Shown: one piece after another, positions 21,713 to 33,393 of the stretch
Layout: each line of letters starts with the position of its first letter
How positions within the stretch are numbered: position 1 is the stretch's first letter
NCBI GenBank assembly: GCA_018894105.1
Contig: CM032123.1
Coordinates: 24,095,744 to 24,159,743 of the forward strand
Direction: 5' to 3'
Length of the DNA stretch: 64,000 nt
Origin: Jacaranda mimosifolia
Taxonomy: Eukaryota; Streptophyta; Magnoliopsida; Lamiales; Bignoniaceae
Position numbers and translations under genes: made by a program
The notes under the pieces: model-generated
Databases searched by the model: none
The model's input: only the letters and a program-made list of their open reading frames with translations
What the model was told of the DNA's origin: nothing

Positions 21713-21853
21713 GATGCTCATTCTGTGAAGATCAAAACAAGTAAAGATGTGGTGAAGTTCAAGGTTAGGTGCTCAAAGTACTTATACCCACCCTGTGTCT
21801 TTGATCCTAAGAAGGCTGACCAATTGATGCAGTCCCTTCCACCGGTCTATTGA
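21713..21853 (+). pseudogene. RPL38: 60S ribosomal protein L38 (eL38) fragment
   Basis: An open stretch of 46 codons reads [20 protein letters not shown], then SKYLY, CVFD, KKAD and QSLPP. This is the central and C-terminal part of eL38, a small protein of the large ribosomal subunit of about 69 residues. The N-terminal third (family start MPKQI...) is missing and replaced by a copia LTR ending at 21711. The C-terminus is altered: after SLPP the usual G-L-S-V-Q-D-L ending is lost. A small deletion gives VY and a stop, and GACTTCTGA just after resembles the original ending. It could be a last exon of a disrupted gene or a retropseudogene. It is the only clear host-gene sequence in the window. 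Confidence 0.88.
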
Positions 21854-22870
21854 CTTCTGATGTACCTATTTTGCTTGGTTGATTTTAACTTGACAATTAC
21901 TAATGGAACCTCTTGCACTTTGAGACATTGAGACCTTTGACTATATGCAGTTGGTTAGTTTTTCTAATTGAAGAAAGTCGTTATGAAAGAATATAGTTAG
22001 TACAATTCTTTGTTCACTATCATTTTTTGAATATCTTAACATCCTCTAGCGGCATTGGAAATTTATTAGCTTGTAAGCTGTGGGTTCATTAAAACTTTAA
22101 TATAGATAATAACTCCAAAAAAAATTGTGCACTTTTATATGCAGAAGCAATTTTAGATTGATCATAGGTGACTTAGCAAATTTTATGATATATTGTTGTC
22201 CATTACATGGCCATTACATGTAATGGACCTCATTGAATATTGTTTAGGTTTAGTATTATGTCTGCTTGTTGTCTATAATTTAGATGTAGAAAACATTTTG
22301 GTAACTTGTATGTTTCACTTTTTTTCCAAGTTTGAGCGTGCAACACCTGTGAGTTGGAATTTGCCCGCATGAGAGTGTAGAATCTAAAAGACATTTTGTT
22401 GGATGTTTTTCTAAAATTTGGTTGAAAGACTTGCTAAATGGAATTTTAGATTTGATTTTTAGTAAAACCAATATTAGAGCTTTGTTGATTAATGTTTGGT
22501 TATACATATCTTTAAAACCTGAGCATGGTATCATTAAATTTACTATTTTGCATGTCTAGTTTCTTGGATTTTTAAGGTCAGATGCAATTAAAAATGCTTT
22601 ACGAAGTAGCTTGACCATGAAAATCATGTAGCCAGAGCTTTCATTATCAACTTGAATGCCTATGGTGGTAAAATTCAAGAATTATGGTGAGGAAAAAAAA
22701 TATTTTTTAGTATTTTTATTGTTGACCACACAATTAAAATTATTTTTTTTCTTCTTATCTTTTTCATCTTACCAAATACTTAAACTAAACTTAATGTTGG
22801 TATCATACTGTGTTGAAAAATCTGCATGAATTGAATATGGTAGGAATTGGAGTTGTTTGGACTTTCCATA
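21854..22870. other. unassigned sequence between RPL38 fragment and element H
   Basis: I see no gene or known repeat here. The first part may be the 3' untranslated region and flank of the L38 gene copy. The longest frame (22280-22534, minus) has no recognisable domain. The right boundary is the Athila-like LTR at 22871. Confidence 0.4.
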
Positions 22871-23213
22871 TGGTTGTGTAAAACAAATAATGCAAACAAT
22901 TATGCAAGTGCACGTATCACAACAAGTAATAAAGTGATGAGAAAAGTGACGATCCCACGAAAAACTAAATTATTCACTACTAACAACTAATTTATCATAG
23001 ACTTGCTTTATTCAAACAAAAATCAATTATGTAGGAATTAAAACTAAACTAATAAAAATAAGAAAAAAAATGTACTGATTAGGATTTCTACCAAGATATA
23101 GAAGCTTAAAATTATGATTTCATCAATTGAATGAGTTGATTACATAATTTTCTCCATATGAAATTAATAATAGGTTATTAGTCTTGAGTCTTATGCAATT
23201 ACAAGGTTCTTCC
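22871..23213 (-). repeat. 3' LTR of element H, distal part (left of insertion)
   Basis: It matches 39185-39498 of the 5' LTR from TGGTTGTGTAAAACAAATAA onward. It ends at CTTCC (23209-23213), one copy of the target duplication made by element C. Rejoined with 33399-34226 it gives 1171 bp, against 1174 bp for the other LTR. Confidence 0.9.
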
Positions 23214-25313
23214 TATTGGAATAGTGCCCCTCAAGTCAATAAGATTGGCATGTAAAGTATTTCACTTGTAATACAATCTTGATTGAATGATATTCTTCAT
23301 AAATGGTCATCTTCATCTTATGCTTATATTACTTCACTGGCATTTAGTTGAAGCCCTTAGATCACACAAGACAACGAGACTTGATCAAGCACTAGGTGGT
23401 GACCATGGAATAAGTCTTACACGGTCATGATCTTAAACATCCAAAGTTATAGAATCTTAAATGGCCGTAGTGGCAAGTCAGTAGTGGCAAGTTCTCCAGC
23501 TTATGCTAGTGCATATAATTAGTCCTTTGACCTGAGGGTCTATTGTAACCTTGTGTTTAGGTCCTCATAATTTGACTCATCCCTGGTCACCTAGCGGGCC
23601 TTTTAGGTTGTGCTTGGGTATGAGCTACTTAGACATGGAGGTTTATGAGATCCAAAATGGGATCTGACTCCTTATCTTTGTAAAGGGCGAGTGCATCTTC
23701 TATGCATTCTATAATGATCAATTCCAAGGAGTCCTTGGCCAAGGTATTGTGACAATTTGGAAAAGGGTTTTCCAAAGATGAGGTCACTAACCAGAATCGA
23801 ACATTGAGAATAGATGCATAGTATCAAGGCTATTAGGGAGTCGACAAATATCTTATCCTAAGCCTTTTTCATGGATATAGGAAACGGAATGACCGTATTT
23901 GCATGGTACGCATAGAGCTAGAATTGTTCACCAAAAGCATTCATTCGACCAATTGTTGGGCTCCATGGGCTTGGGGGTGGACATCGACCTGGGTACTCTT
24001 CAATTAATAGAGATGAATTGAATTGAGTCAGTTTGTTTAAAGGAGTTTAAACTAACGTGAATATATGATCTTCTAAAGTCACAAAGTTTGTGAGCCCATG
24101 TCTAATGAGCGGTAGAACCTAATGGGTCACACACAAAAGCCAATTGGAAATCTTACGTGATGAGGGGAAATTTCTAAATGTTAGAATAATTCCCAGGTGA
24201 CTAAAGATTGAGGGATTCGATTGACACAATTTTTTGTCATTTCGACTCGGTCAATTTAATTGTTAAATTGATCTAATTAAATTAAGGAGCTAAATTAAGA
24301 CCAATTAAATTAAGTGTTAATTTAATTTGGTACCAAATGACAATAAATTGGTCAAGTTAACTTAAAGAATTAAGTTAACTAAAGCTAGCTTAAAGAGTTA
24401 AGTTAGTTGACTAACGGTTAAGTCAAAGTTTAATTAAATTTAATTGTTTAATTTAATTAAAGTGAAGAAATGATTTTAGAGCGAAAATTCAAATGAAATG
24501 TTCATTTGGTGTGAAATTAGAATTTATTCGGTAGACATTTCATAACATGAAATGTAGATTCCAAATGAAATTCAAATTAAATACAAATTCACATACAACT
24601 TGCAAGATGCTTGCATGTTGGCATGCTTAGGTGGCGCCCCTCCTCGAGGAATGTGTGATGCCGCCTTGGCATCACACCATCCTCCTTCTATATATAGATA
24701 TAGAGGGGGGGTAGCCACATATCCTTATGATTCACACATTTTGTGCATCTAAAAGTTAGATCCAAAATTCCCTCCAAAATTGTGATTCTCTGATGAGTTG
24801 AGGTTCACTCTCATCTTCACCTCCCCCTCATTTTCGGTCTCTTGCCAACTCCCTTTCTTCTTTGTTTTTCCAACTGAATTAAGGAGAAAATGATTGTCCA
24901 TAAGTGTGTGGACTTTGGCGTAAAAGGCAAGACAATTTCAGATTGCTTGGCTTTGGTTATCCTCTATTCCAGAATTGACTTTGTAGACTCTGCTCATGGT
25001 CTTTCCGATGGTGTTTAGGGCTTAATTTTTTATTGGACATTCTCCATTGAGTTGGCTATATTTTGGTCCAGATTTGGCTTGAATCCGACATGATTTGCCG
25101 ATCAAAAGTTGATCACACCTTGCTGCACCAAAAGCTATCGACTTTCGGGAAATGAAGAACAACTTCAAGTTTTAGTTGGATTTTTCTTGACAGGTAACAA
25201 TCTAACCTTGATCCATTATATTAGCATGATTTAGATCCTTGTGGTGGTGTAAGCTAAGTTAGATTTTAGTTTTAAATGTTTTAAATTGAATCCTTAGTCC
25301 TACATCTCTTTCA
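23214..25313 (+). repeat. 5' LTR of element C
   Basis: It starts TATTGGAATAGTGCC (first G mutated) and ends ATCTCTTTCA. A block present in the 3' LTR (about 31392-31560) is missing near 23461. It has the inverted repeat and TATA box (24653-24706) and a perfect 10-bp hairpin GTTAACTTAA/TTAAGTTAAC at 24356-24379. Confidence 0.92.
24653..24706 (+). promoter_or_regulatory. LTR promoter of C: inverted repeat plus TATA box
   Basis: A perfect 10-bp inverted repeat GTGTGATGCC/GGCATCACAC (24653-24677, 5-nt spacer) lies about 10 bp before TCTATATATAGATATAGAGG. This is the clearest version of the arrangement shared by the family's LTRs. Confidence 0.7.
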
Positions 25314-25315
25314 AG

Positions 25316-25327
25316 TGGTATCGGAGT
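25316..25327 (+). other. primer-binding site of element C (tRNA-iMet type)
   Basis: TGGTATCGGAGT lies two bases after the LTR's terminal CA. It fits the 3' end of plant initiator tRNA-Met, with the A-to-G difference allowing a G-U pair. Confidence 0.85.
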
Positions 25328-27285
25328 CTAATTTCATGCTATATTTTAGATCTCTTTTGATTGATTCATGTGATGAATTTATTTGGATCTTCAAATACTT
25401 GATCGAAATCATGGATTGAAGTGTTTGGATGATGATACTTGTGGCTCCTTTGATGATGAATAGATATTATGCTAATTTGTGTTTTAATTGTTAATTGATA
25501 TGTTAGTGTAATTTGATCTATGATTAACTAATGTTAAATTTTGATTTAGCATTGGATAATGTTATAGGTTAATACAATATGTTATATTTGGCCTTAAGTT
25601 GTTTTGATCATTTTTTAATCCAATTGGAGATTTTTAGAAGAATGTGGTTCTCACTTAAACGTGATTTTTTAAGCATGTTTGAGCACTTGAATTTTCAGTT
25701 TTAAAAGGTGTTTTAGATCTAAAAATTTATCTATATTATGTTGAAATGATGTTTAGAAGTGGTTCTAAATGTTTGGTACACAAAATGGTTGAGCAAAATA
25801 GAGTAAAATGCCTTGAACCATGTGACCGAGCAACCGCCCAGCCTGGCCAGGCGTTGGCCGGCAGCAGGCATGTGGTTGTCGCACAACTATGCGCCTAGCA
25901 TGGGCAGGCAGTGTGCTAGTCATGGGTTTGGCTCCCTTTTGTCATCAAAAGTGTATTGTTTCACGCATAATAGATGGTCAAGTGTTGTGCAAGTTCTCAA
26001 AATTATGTTTGACATTTTTTATGCTTTCTTAAATCTTGTTAAAGTTAATCTCCAATTGTTGCAAAAATAGGATGCATAAATGTTATGCTTGTTTTTGCTT
26101 GGCCAATTAATTGTTTATATGATAAGCATTTAATTGTTGGAGTTGAATGTTACTTCTTGATTTATTTATTGTTCATTTAATTGTCGAATGAATGATGAAT
26201 GAATGGTGATGATCATGAGCTTTTAATATTGATTTTATTTATTTAAAGTTGTTGAAATGGGTTGTATTAAATTGGGGCTTGCATGCCTATTAATTTCTAT
26301 CTTGTCAATGTTATAAGAGTAGAATCACTAGAAATGAGGTTTTCTTTCTCATGTAATTATTGCAAAGAGCAAAGAAGACCGTTGGAGGCATGAAGACTCA
26401 TGAATGTGTCGGATACATTTTTGTAATAGCTAGATTTAATCAACCCACTTAAATCAACTAAGTGATGCACCTATGGCTTTAAAGTGCATCACTTAGTTAG
26501 GCTCATGGTCATCCCACCCTAGTAGCATGCTAGGCATATTTACTTATTTCTGCTTTCCATATCCTATTGATGTATATGATGCATGGATTGGGGCATAGAA
26601 AACCCAAATAAGAAGATAAAATTGGTGACATCTTGGCAAGTAAATTAAAAATCTCTCCCATAGAATGTCTAAGTGCTCTCAAATATTAAGTCAAAATGGA
26701 TATAAATTAAAAAGAGTTTTAATTAATTCATGCCTTTTACCAATAGTATATGCTATGATTATGCTACCAAATTTGTGTGATGGCACTCGATCATGGGGAT
26801 CACACTTAGAAGGAAAACTATGAGTATATACTTAGCATACGATGCACCTTTGATTTGAGGCTTCCCACACATTGGCACTAAATCACGGGGGATGTTGTGG
26901 AGTGGTCTTGAATTAAAGTTTGATTGGTAGGTTTGACTTAAAACTTAGTAGTGTAGATGTCGCACGAGTCGTGGGTCTATATGAAAAGTGAGGCAAAATA
27001 TATCAAGAATTGCATATGATGCAATTAGCAAGTATTGCTTATCCTTAGATTGTTTGTGGATGGCACTTGGCTACGGGGGTCCACTTGCAAGTCTTTGGAG
27101 TCTTAATTCTCACTAGGAAATATGATTTCCTAAATTCTTGTAGGGGGTGAAGGATTTGATAAAATAGTGGGAGAAAAACATGCTTAAAAGACCATAAACA
27201 TGTTTTCAAAATATCAAGTATTCAATCTCATGCTCATAGTCTCTTTTATCGCTTTTTGTAGATTTGTGAAATCTTCAAACTCAAA
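25328..27285 (+). other. long structured leader of element C
   Basis: About 1.96 kb lie between primer site and gag. It has a perfect 15-bp stem (26456-26470 with 26484-26498, AACTAAGTGATGCAC) and then three smaller hairpins: 26775-26805 (GTGTGA/TCACAC), 26865-26900 (CCACA/TGTGG) and 27056-27084 (GTGGA/TCCAC). The three enclose a related GGCACT...ACGGGGG core. A GC-rich patch (about 25820-25920) resembles one in the other leaders. An open stretch at 25813-26070 covers it but has no recognisable domain. Confidence 0.78.
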
Positions 27286-28104
27286 CTAGCTAAGAATCCA
27301 TTCACAATGATTTTGGAAGCCAATAAACTAACCAGGCCTAATTTCCACGATTGGTTGAAAAATCTTAAAATAGTGCTTGACTCCAAAAAGAGGACTTATG
27401 TACTTAATCAAAGTCCATTAGAAACTATTAGCGATGACGCCACCAATAAAGCTCATGAATTGCTCACGAGGTTTGTAGATGATGATCTATAAACTAGGTA
27501 TCTCATGATGGCAACTATATCTAATGAGTTACAAAAGACTCATGAGCATGTAAAGCATACAAGTGAGATCTATGCACACCTACAAGAGTTCTATAGTGTC
27601 CAAACTAAATACTAATGGTTCGCTTTGTCTAGCGAGCTCTTTAGAAGTAGAATAACTGAGGGCATAAATGTCCATGATCATAGGCTTAAAATGATTGGAC
27701 TCATTGAAAAACTTGGACAACTTGATGCGATCATAGACAATGACCTCTATGTGAACAGTCATTGCTAAGTTCATTCGACCAACTCGTTATGAACTTTAAT
27801 ATGTCCAAGAAAGAAGTGATGACTAACAAATTGGTGAACATGTTGGTTACTGCTGAGGCGATTATGAAAAAGGAAAAGCCCCTTATGCTTGTATCTTCAT
27901 CCAAGTCCAAAGGCTCAGGGGTCCAAGGAAAGGGGGTAAGAAGAAGAAAAGTTCTTCATTGAAAGGGAAGCAACCCTTGAAACGTTTAGGGGGAGTTAAG
28001 AAGAAGAAAAAGGCTAAAATCAATGTTGCGTGTTTCCACTGTAGCGAAAAAGGGCATTGGAGAAGGAATTGCAAAGCTTATCTTGCAACTTTTGAGAAGT
28101 GTAT
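27286..28104 (+). pseudogene. copia gag of element C
   Basis: The family start ATGGCTAAG is mutated to CTAGCTAAG at 27286. Open piece 27307-27492 reads MILEANKLTRPNFHDWLKNLK. Stops follow at 27490 and after KY. Piece 27762-27962 has FNMSKKEVMTN and EKPLMLVSSSKSK. The zinc knuckle is intact in 27959-28270, reading CFHCSEKGHWRRNC. It has no start codon, several frameshifts and is non-functional. Confidence 0.83.
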
Positions 28105-28700
28105 GTACTTTATTGAAGTGCATTTAACGACTAGTTCTTCCTCATGGATATTTGATACCGTATGTAGTTCTCACCTTTGTAATTTGTTACTGGGGATGGA
28201 AAGAAGAAAGAATCTTAATGAAGGGGATATGATCCTCCACCTCAGAAATAGAACAAAAGTTGCTACATAATCCAAAGCATAATCAAGTTGGACTTGGGAG
28301 ATTATATAATTGTACTTGATCTTTGTTTTTATGTACCAAATCTTATGAAGAATATAATTTCAATTCTTGTTTTGGATACTGAAGCATGATTTTTCTATAT
28401 CTAATGAGAAATTGAAGGCATTAAAGAATGGTTCTTTAATTGCTCAAGGTACATTGAATAATGAATTGCATGTATTAGATTCTCAAAACTCATTAATGCA
28501 CATTCAATCAAGTAAGAGAAAGTTACATATCCAAGAAGATGCCATTCTATGGCATGCAAGACTTAGCTATCTCTCTAACAATAGGATGAACAAGATAGAA
28601 GCTCTTAAAGCACTAAATGTTAATGGCATTGAGGAACTTCTGACTTGTGAGTCTTGTTTGAAGGAAAAAATGACCAAAGCTCCTTTTGTAGGACAATCAG
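28105..28700 (+). pseudogene. copia protease and HHCC region of element C
   Basis: The protease block reads WIFDTVCSSHLCN (family DTACGSHLCN). The frame breaks at the YVPNL..NIISI region near 28270-28370. It resumes in the open piece 28367-28885 with IQSSKRKLHIQEDAILWHAR, then LSYLS where the second His of WHARLGH is lost (Gly-His to Ser-Tyr). CESCLKEK is kept. Confidence 0.8.
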
Positions 28701-29420
28701 AGCTAGGTACAAATCCTTTAGATTTGATCTATACAGATGTGTGCGGCCTACTAAGAGTTAGTGCGCGAAGAGGCTATTCTTACTTCATTATCTTCACCGA
28801 TGATCACACTCCATTCAAACATATATATCTTATGAAGTACAAGTCCGAAGCTTTGAAAAGTTCAAAGAGTATTGGTGTGAAGTAGAAAAGCAGAAGGGAC
28901 TTAGTATTAAAGCTTTTTGATTGGATCAAGGAGGAGAATATTTAAGTACTAAGTTCTTGGATTATCTAAAAAATGAATGGGATTCTCTCTTAATAGATTC
29001 CACCCAGCACACCCTAACTCAATGGAGTAGCCGAGAGGAGAAATCGTACCTTATTGGACATGGTACCTTTTATGATGAGCTTCTTCGATGTACCTATATC
29101 CTTTTGGGGGCGGCGAGGCTACTAAATATAGTACCCTCAAAGGTTGTGTCAAAGGCGCCACATGAGATGAGGTATGGTAAAGCACCCTCTTACTATTATC
29201 TTAAGAATTGGGGGTCTCACACCTATGTGAAGAGGTTAGTGGGAGACAAGTTGGATAGTCGATCCTCTTAGTACAAGTTTGTAGGATATCCTAAGGAGTC
29301 CATGGGTTATTATTTTTATGATCCCTCAGAATAAAAGGTGTTTATCTCGAGGAACGCCACCTTTTTGGAAAAAGAATTTCTCTAGATAGAAAAAGTATTG
29401 TTGTTGAACTTGATGAAGTT
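28701..29420 (+). pseudogene. copia integrase of element C
   Basis: LIYTDVCGLLRVSARRGYSY holds the first Asp. The second is in LDQGGEYLST. In a shifted frame, VAERRNRT keeps the catalytic Glu (codon GAG at 29033-29035), unlike A, B and G. Frameshifts at about 28880 and 28975 break the core, and the C-terminal part ends at a stop at 29269-29271. An intact acid triad in a broken frame suggests the source copy was active. Confidence 0.8.
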
Positions 29421-30430
29421 CAAGATGATCAACAAAATCACACAAGAGGTGGAAACAACTACTGAGCCTTACACACAACCTCTACGTAAGTCAGACCGAA
29501 TTAAGAAGTAACCCAAAAGGTTTGGATTTCTTTATGAGACGAGCCAATCAAATATAGATCTGAAGACCTACGAGGAAGTTATGTTGGACATAGACTTAGT
29601 ACATTAGCTACATGCCATGAGATCCAAAATAGACTCCATGTACTCCAACAAAGTATGGACTTTAGTAGATCCACCGAAGGGTATCATACCCGTTGGTTGC
29701 AAGTAGATTTATAAGCGAAAGTTGTGAACCGATAGAGAGGTAATGACCTTTAAGGCATGACTAGTGGTAAAAGGTTATACTCAATGACCTGATATTAATT
29801 TCGAGGAAACCTTTTCACCAGTTGCAATATCTAAGTCCATTCGGATTCTACTTGCCATAACCGCATATTATGACTATGAGATATGGCAAATAGATGTGAA
29901 AACTGCTTTCCTCAATGGCAACATTGAAGAAGAATCTATGTAGAGCAAACATAAGGTTTTACATCCAAATACAGTGAGAAAAAATTTCCAAACTACAAAG
30001 ACCTATTTGTGGACTCAAGCAAGCATCCTAAAGTTGGAACATACGCTTTGATAATGCAGTCAAATCATTTGGCTTTATCAAAAATGTGTATGAACCTTGT
30101 GTGTATAAGAAGGCAAATGGAAATAGTGTATAGTTTATTATGATTTAGGTCGATGATATCCTTCTCATTGGGAATGAAGTAGGCATGTTAGAGTGCACTA
30201 AAGCATGGTTACCTATTCAATTCTTCATGAAGAATTTTGGAGAGGCATCCTATGTATTAGAAATACGTATCTATAGAGTTAGATTGAAGAAGATGTTAGG
30301 GCTATCCCAAACCCTATGCATCAACAAATTACTAAAGCGATTTAGTATGGAAGAATCCAAGAAGAGATTCCTTACCCTAGGACATGGTATTCGTCTCTCT
30401 AAGTCTATGGCCCCTAACACTAAGGTGGAG
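29421..30430 (+). pseudogene. copia reverse transcriptase of element C
   Basis: Fragmented blocks are YSNKVWTLVDPPKGI, VGCK(stop)IYKRK, F(E)ETFSPVA and IWQIDVKTAFLNGNIEEE. The YVDD motif has a stop in place of Tyr (stop-VDD at 30146-30157). The C-terminal part is open from 30185 (ECTKAWLPIQFFMKN, LEIRIYRVR, KKRFLTLGHGIRLSKSMAP). Stops and shifts are frequent in the first half. Confidence 0.82.
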
Positions 30431-31132
30431 AGACAAAAGATGTCCCGATTACCTTATGTGTCTGCTATAAGGAGCATAATATATGCAGTTCAATGTACAA
30501 GACCGGATATAGCGCATGCTCTGAGTGTCACAAGCTGCTTTCAATCTAATCTCGATGAATGTCACTGGATGGCCATTAAAACGTTCTTTAAGTACTTGAG
30601 AAAGACTAAGAATGTGTTTTTATTTTACGATAATAGAGAATTGAAACCCGAGGAGTTTTTGGATTCAAGTTTTCAATCCGATATAGATGACCTAAAATCT
30701 ATCTCTAGATTTATATTTTGCTTTAATGGTGGCGCAGTGAGTTGGAAGAGTTCCAAACAAAACACCACGGCTCACTCAACCACTGAGGTAACATATATTG
30801 CAGCTTTGAAAGCTGCAAAGAAAGGCGCTTGGATCAAAAACATCATCTAAGAATTGGATATAGTTATTAGCATGTTAGAGCTTGTGGTTGTCTTCTGTGA
30901 CAACAATGGTACGTCTGCACAAGCTAAGGAGCCAAGATTTCATTAACGGTCCAAGCACATTTTGTGGTGATACCATTTGATCCTGGAAATCATAGGTAGA
31001 AGCTATATTCGAGTGGAAAGAGTTGCCTCAGAAGAGAATATAGTAGATCCACCGACAAAACCCCTATTGCTAAAGGTTGTTGAAGAACATCTTGAGAAGA
31101 TGAGTCTTAAGACTATGGGGAATTGGCTTTAG
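30431..31132 (+). pseudogene. copia RNase H and pol end of element C
   Basis: The open frame 30185-30850 (221 codons) runs from late RT into RNase H: YAVQCTRPDIAHALSVTS, ECHWMAIKTFFKYLRKTKN, then AVSWKSSKQNTTAHSTTEVT. A stop after IKNII is followed by the tail with VVVFCDNNG, FEWKELP..NI and a terminal GNWL stop at 31130-31132. The TTEAEY motif is degraded to TTEVTY. Confidence 0.85.
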
Positions 31133-31146
31133 GGCAAGTAGGAGAT
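31133..31146 (+). other. polypurine tract of element C
   Basis: GGCAAGTAGGAGAT lies immediately before the 3' LTR, the same as in A. Confidence 0.78.
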
Positions 31147-33393
31147 TGTTGGAATAGTACCCCACAAGCCAATAAGGTTGGCATGTAAACTATTTCACTT
31201 GTGATATAATCTTAATTGAATGATATTCTTTATAAATGCCCATCTTCATCTTATGCTTATATTACTTCATTGGAATTTGGTTGAAGCCCTTACATCACAC
31301 AAGACTACGGTACTTGATCACGCATTAGGTGGTGATCATAGAATAAGTTTTACATGGTCGTGATCTTAAACATCCCAAGTCATAGAATCTTATGAGACGG
31401 GGGACGTCTAAGATTCGGATAGACTTGTACTAACGATGCATAATCCAAAGGTTAGATATTACTCCGTTTTATGAGCAAGGCCATATGAGATATGGGTACA
31501 TGTTAGTGGGTGCTTGTTAGAGAACAAGGCACCGAAGACCCGCCAGGAGAATCCACTAGGTAGTTGTAGTGGCAAGTTAGTAGTAGTAAGTTATCCAACT
31601 TACACTAGTGCATATAATTAGTCCCTTGACCTGAGGATCCATTTTAACCTTATCTTTAGGCCCTCATACTTTGACTCATCCCTAGTCACCTAGCAGGTTG
31701 TTCAGATTGTGCTTGGGTATGAGCTACTTAGACATGGAGGTTTATGAGATCCAAGATGGGATCCGACTCCTCGTTTTTGTGAAGGGCGAGTGCATCTCTT
31801 ATGCGTTCTACAATGATGGATTCCAAGGAGTCCTTGGCCAAGGCACTATGACAATTTGAAAAAGGGTTTTCCAAAGATGAGGTCACAAACCAAAATTAAA
31901 CATTGAGAATAGATGCATAGTATCGAGACTATTAGGGAGTCGACAAATATCTTACCCTGGGCCTCTTTCATTGAGATAGGAGACGGAAGGACCATATTTG
32001 TATGATACGCATAAAGCTAGAATGGTTCACCAAAAGCAATCATTCGGTCAATTGTTAAGCTCCATGGGCTTCAGGTTGGACATTGATCATAGAAATTGGG
32101 TACTCTTAAATTAATAGAGATTAATTGAATTGAGTCGATTAGTTTAAAAGAGTTTAAACTAATGTGAATATATGATCTTCTAAAGTCACAAAGGTTGTGA
32201 ACCCATGTCCAATGAGTGGTAGAACCTAATGGGTCACACACAAAAGCCAATTGGAAATCCTACATGATGAGGAAAATTTTCCAAGTGTTAGAATAATTCC
32301 CAGGTGACCGAAAATTAAGGGATTCCGTTAACGCAATTTTTAGTCATTTCAGCTTGATCAATTTAATTGTTAAATTGATCTAATTAATTTAAAGAGTTAA
32401 ATTAAGATCAATTAAATTAGGTGTTAATTTAATTTGGTGCCACATGACTATCCATTGATCAAGTTAACTTAAAAAGTTAAGTTAACTAAAACTAGCTTAG
32501 AGAGTAACTTGACTTAACGGTTAAGTCCAAGTTTAATTAAATTAAAGTGTTTAATTTAATTAAAGTGAAGAAATGATTTAGGAGGGAAAATTCAAATGAA
32601 ATGTTCATTTGGTGTTGAATTAGAATTTATTTGGTAGACATTTCATAACATGAAATGTAGATTCCAAATGAAATTCAAATTCAACACAAATTCACATGCG
32701 ACTTGCAAAATGCTTGCAAGTTGGCATGCTTAGGTGGCGCCCCTCCTTGAGGAAGGTGTGAACCCTCTATATATAGATATAGATGGGGGCGGCCACATAT
32801 CCTTATGATTCACACATTTTGTGCAACTAAAAGTTAGATCCAAAATTCCCTCCAAAATTGTGATTCTCTCATGAGTTGAGGTTTCACTCTCATTTTCACC
32901 TCCCCCCATTTTCGGCCTCCTACCAGCTCTCTTTCTTCTTAGTTTTTCCATCTGAATTAAGGAGAAAAGGATTTTCCATTGGTGTGTGGACTTTGGCATT
33001 ACAGGCAAGATGATTTCAGATTGCTTGGCTTTGGTGATCCTTTGTTCCAGCAATGACTTTCTAAACTCTGTTCATGGTCATTTCGGTGGTGTTTGGGCTG
33101 AAATTTTTTACTGGACATTCTCCATTGAGTTGGAAAAATTTTGGTCCAGATTTAGCTTGAACCCGAGGTGATTTGCCCAATCAAAAGTTGATCACATTTT
33201 GCTGCGCTGGAAGCTGTCTGCTTTCGTGAAAGGAAGCACAACTTCAAGTTTTGGTTGAATTTTGCTTGAGAGGTAACAATCTGACCTTGATCCATTATAA
33301 TGGCATGATTTAGATCCTTGTGGTGGTGTAGGCTAAGTTAGATTTCAATTTTTAAATGTTTTAAATTGGATCCTTAGTCTTGTACCTCTTTCA
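31147..33393 (+). repeat. 3' LTR of element C
   Basis: This is 2247 bp from TGTTGGAATAGTACC to TACCTCTTTCA, followed by the CTTCC target copy. It keeps the block missing from the 5' LTR but has lost one arm of the inverted repeat before the TATA box (32763-32784). Its promoter, if active, would read rightward, antisense through element H. Confidence 0.92.

Larger units (their letters stand above)
23214..33393 (+). mobile_element. Ty1/copia element C (plus), near complete, nested in H
   Basis: This is the best-delimited copia element, 10180 bp. It lies within H's 3' LTR and is flanked by exact CTTCC duplications (23209-23213 and 33394-33398). It has a 2100-bp 5' LTR, primer-binding site, 1.96-kb leader, gag-pol remnants, purine tract and 2247-bp 3' LTR. 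The LTRs differ by a deletion of about 170 bp in the 5' copy, a small deletion at the 3' promoter and scattered substitutions. Coding parts carry many stops and frameshifts. It serves as the reference for the LTR boundaries of this family. Confidence 0.93.

Noticed and set aside
25813..26070. 85-codon frame in the leader of C as an accessory gene
   Set aside because: It is not open at the matching position in A, B or G and has no domain.
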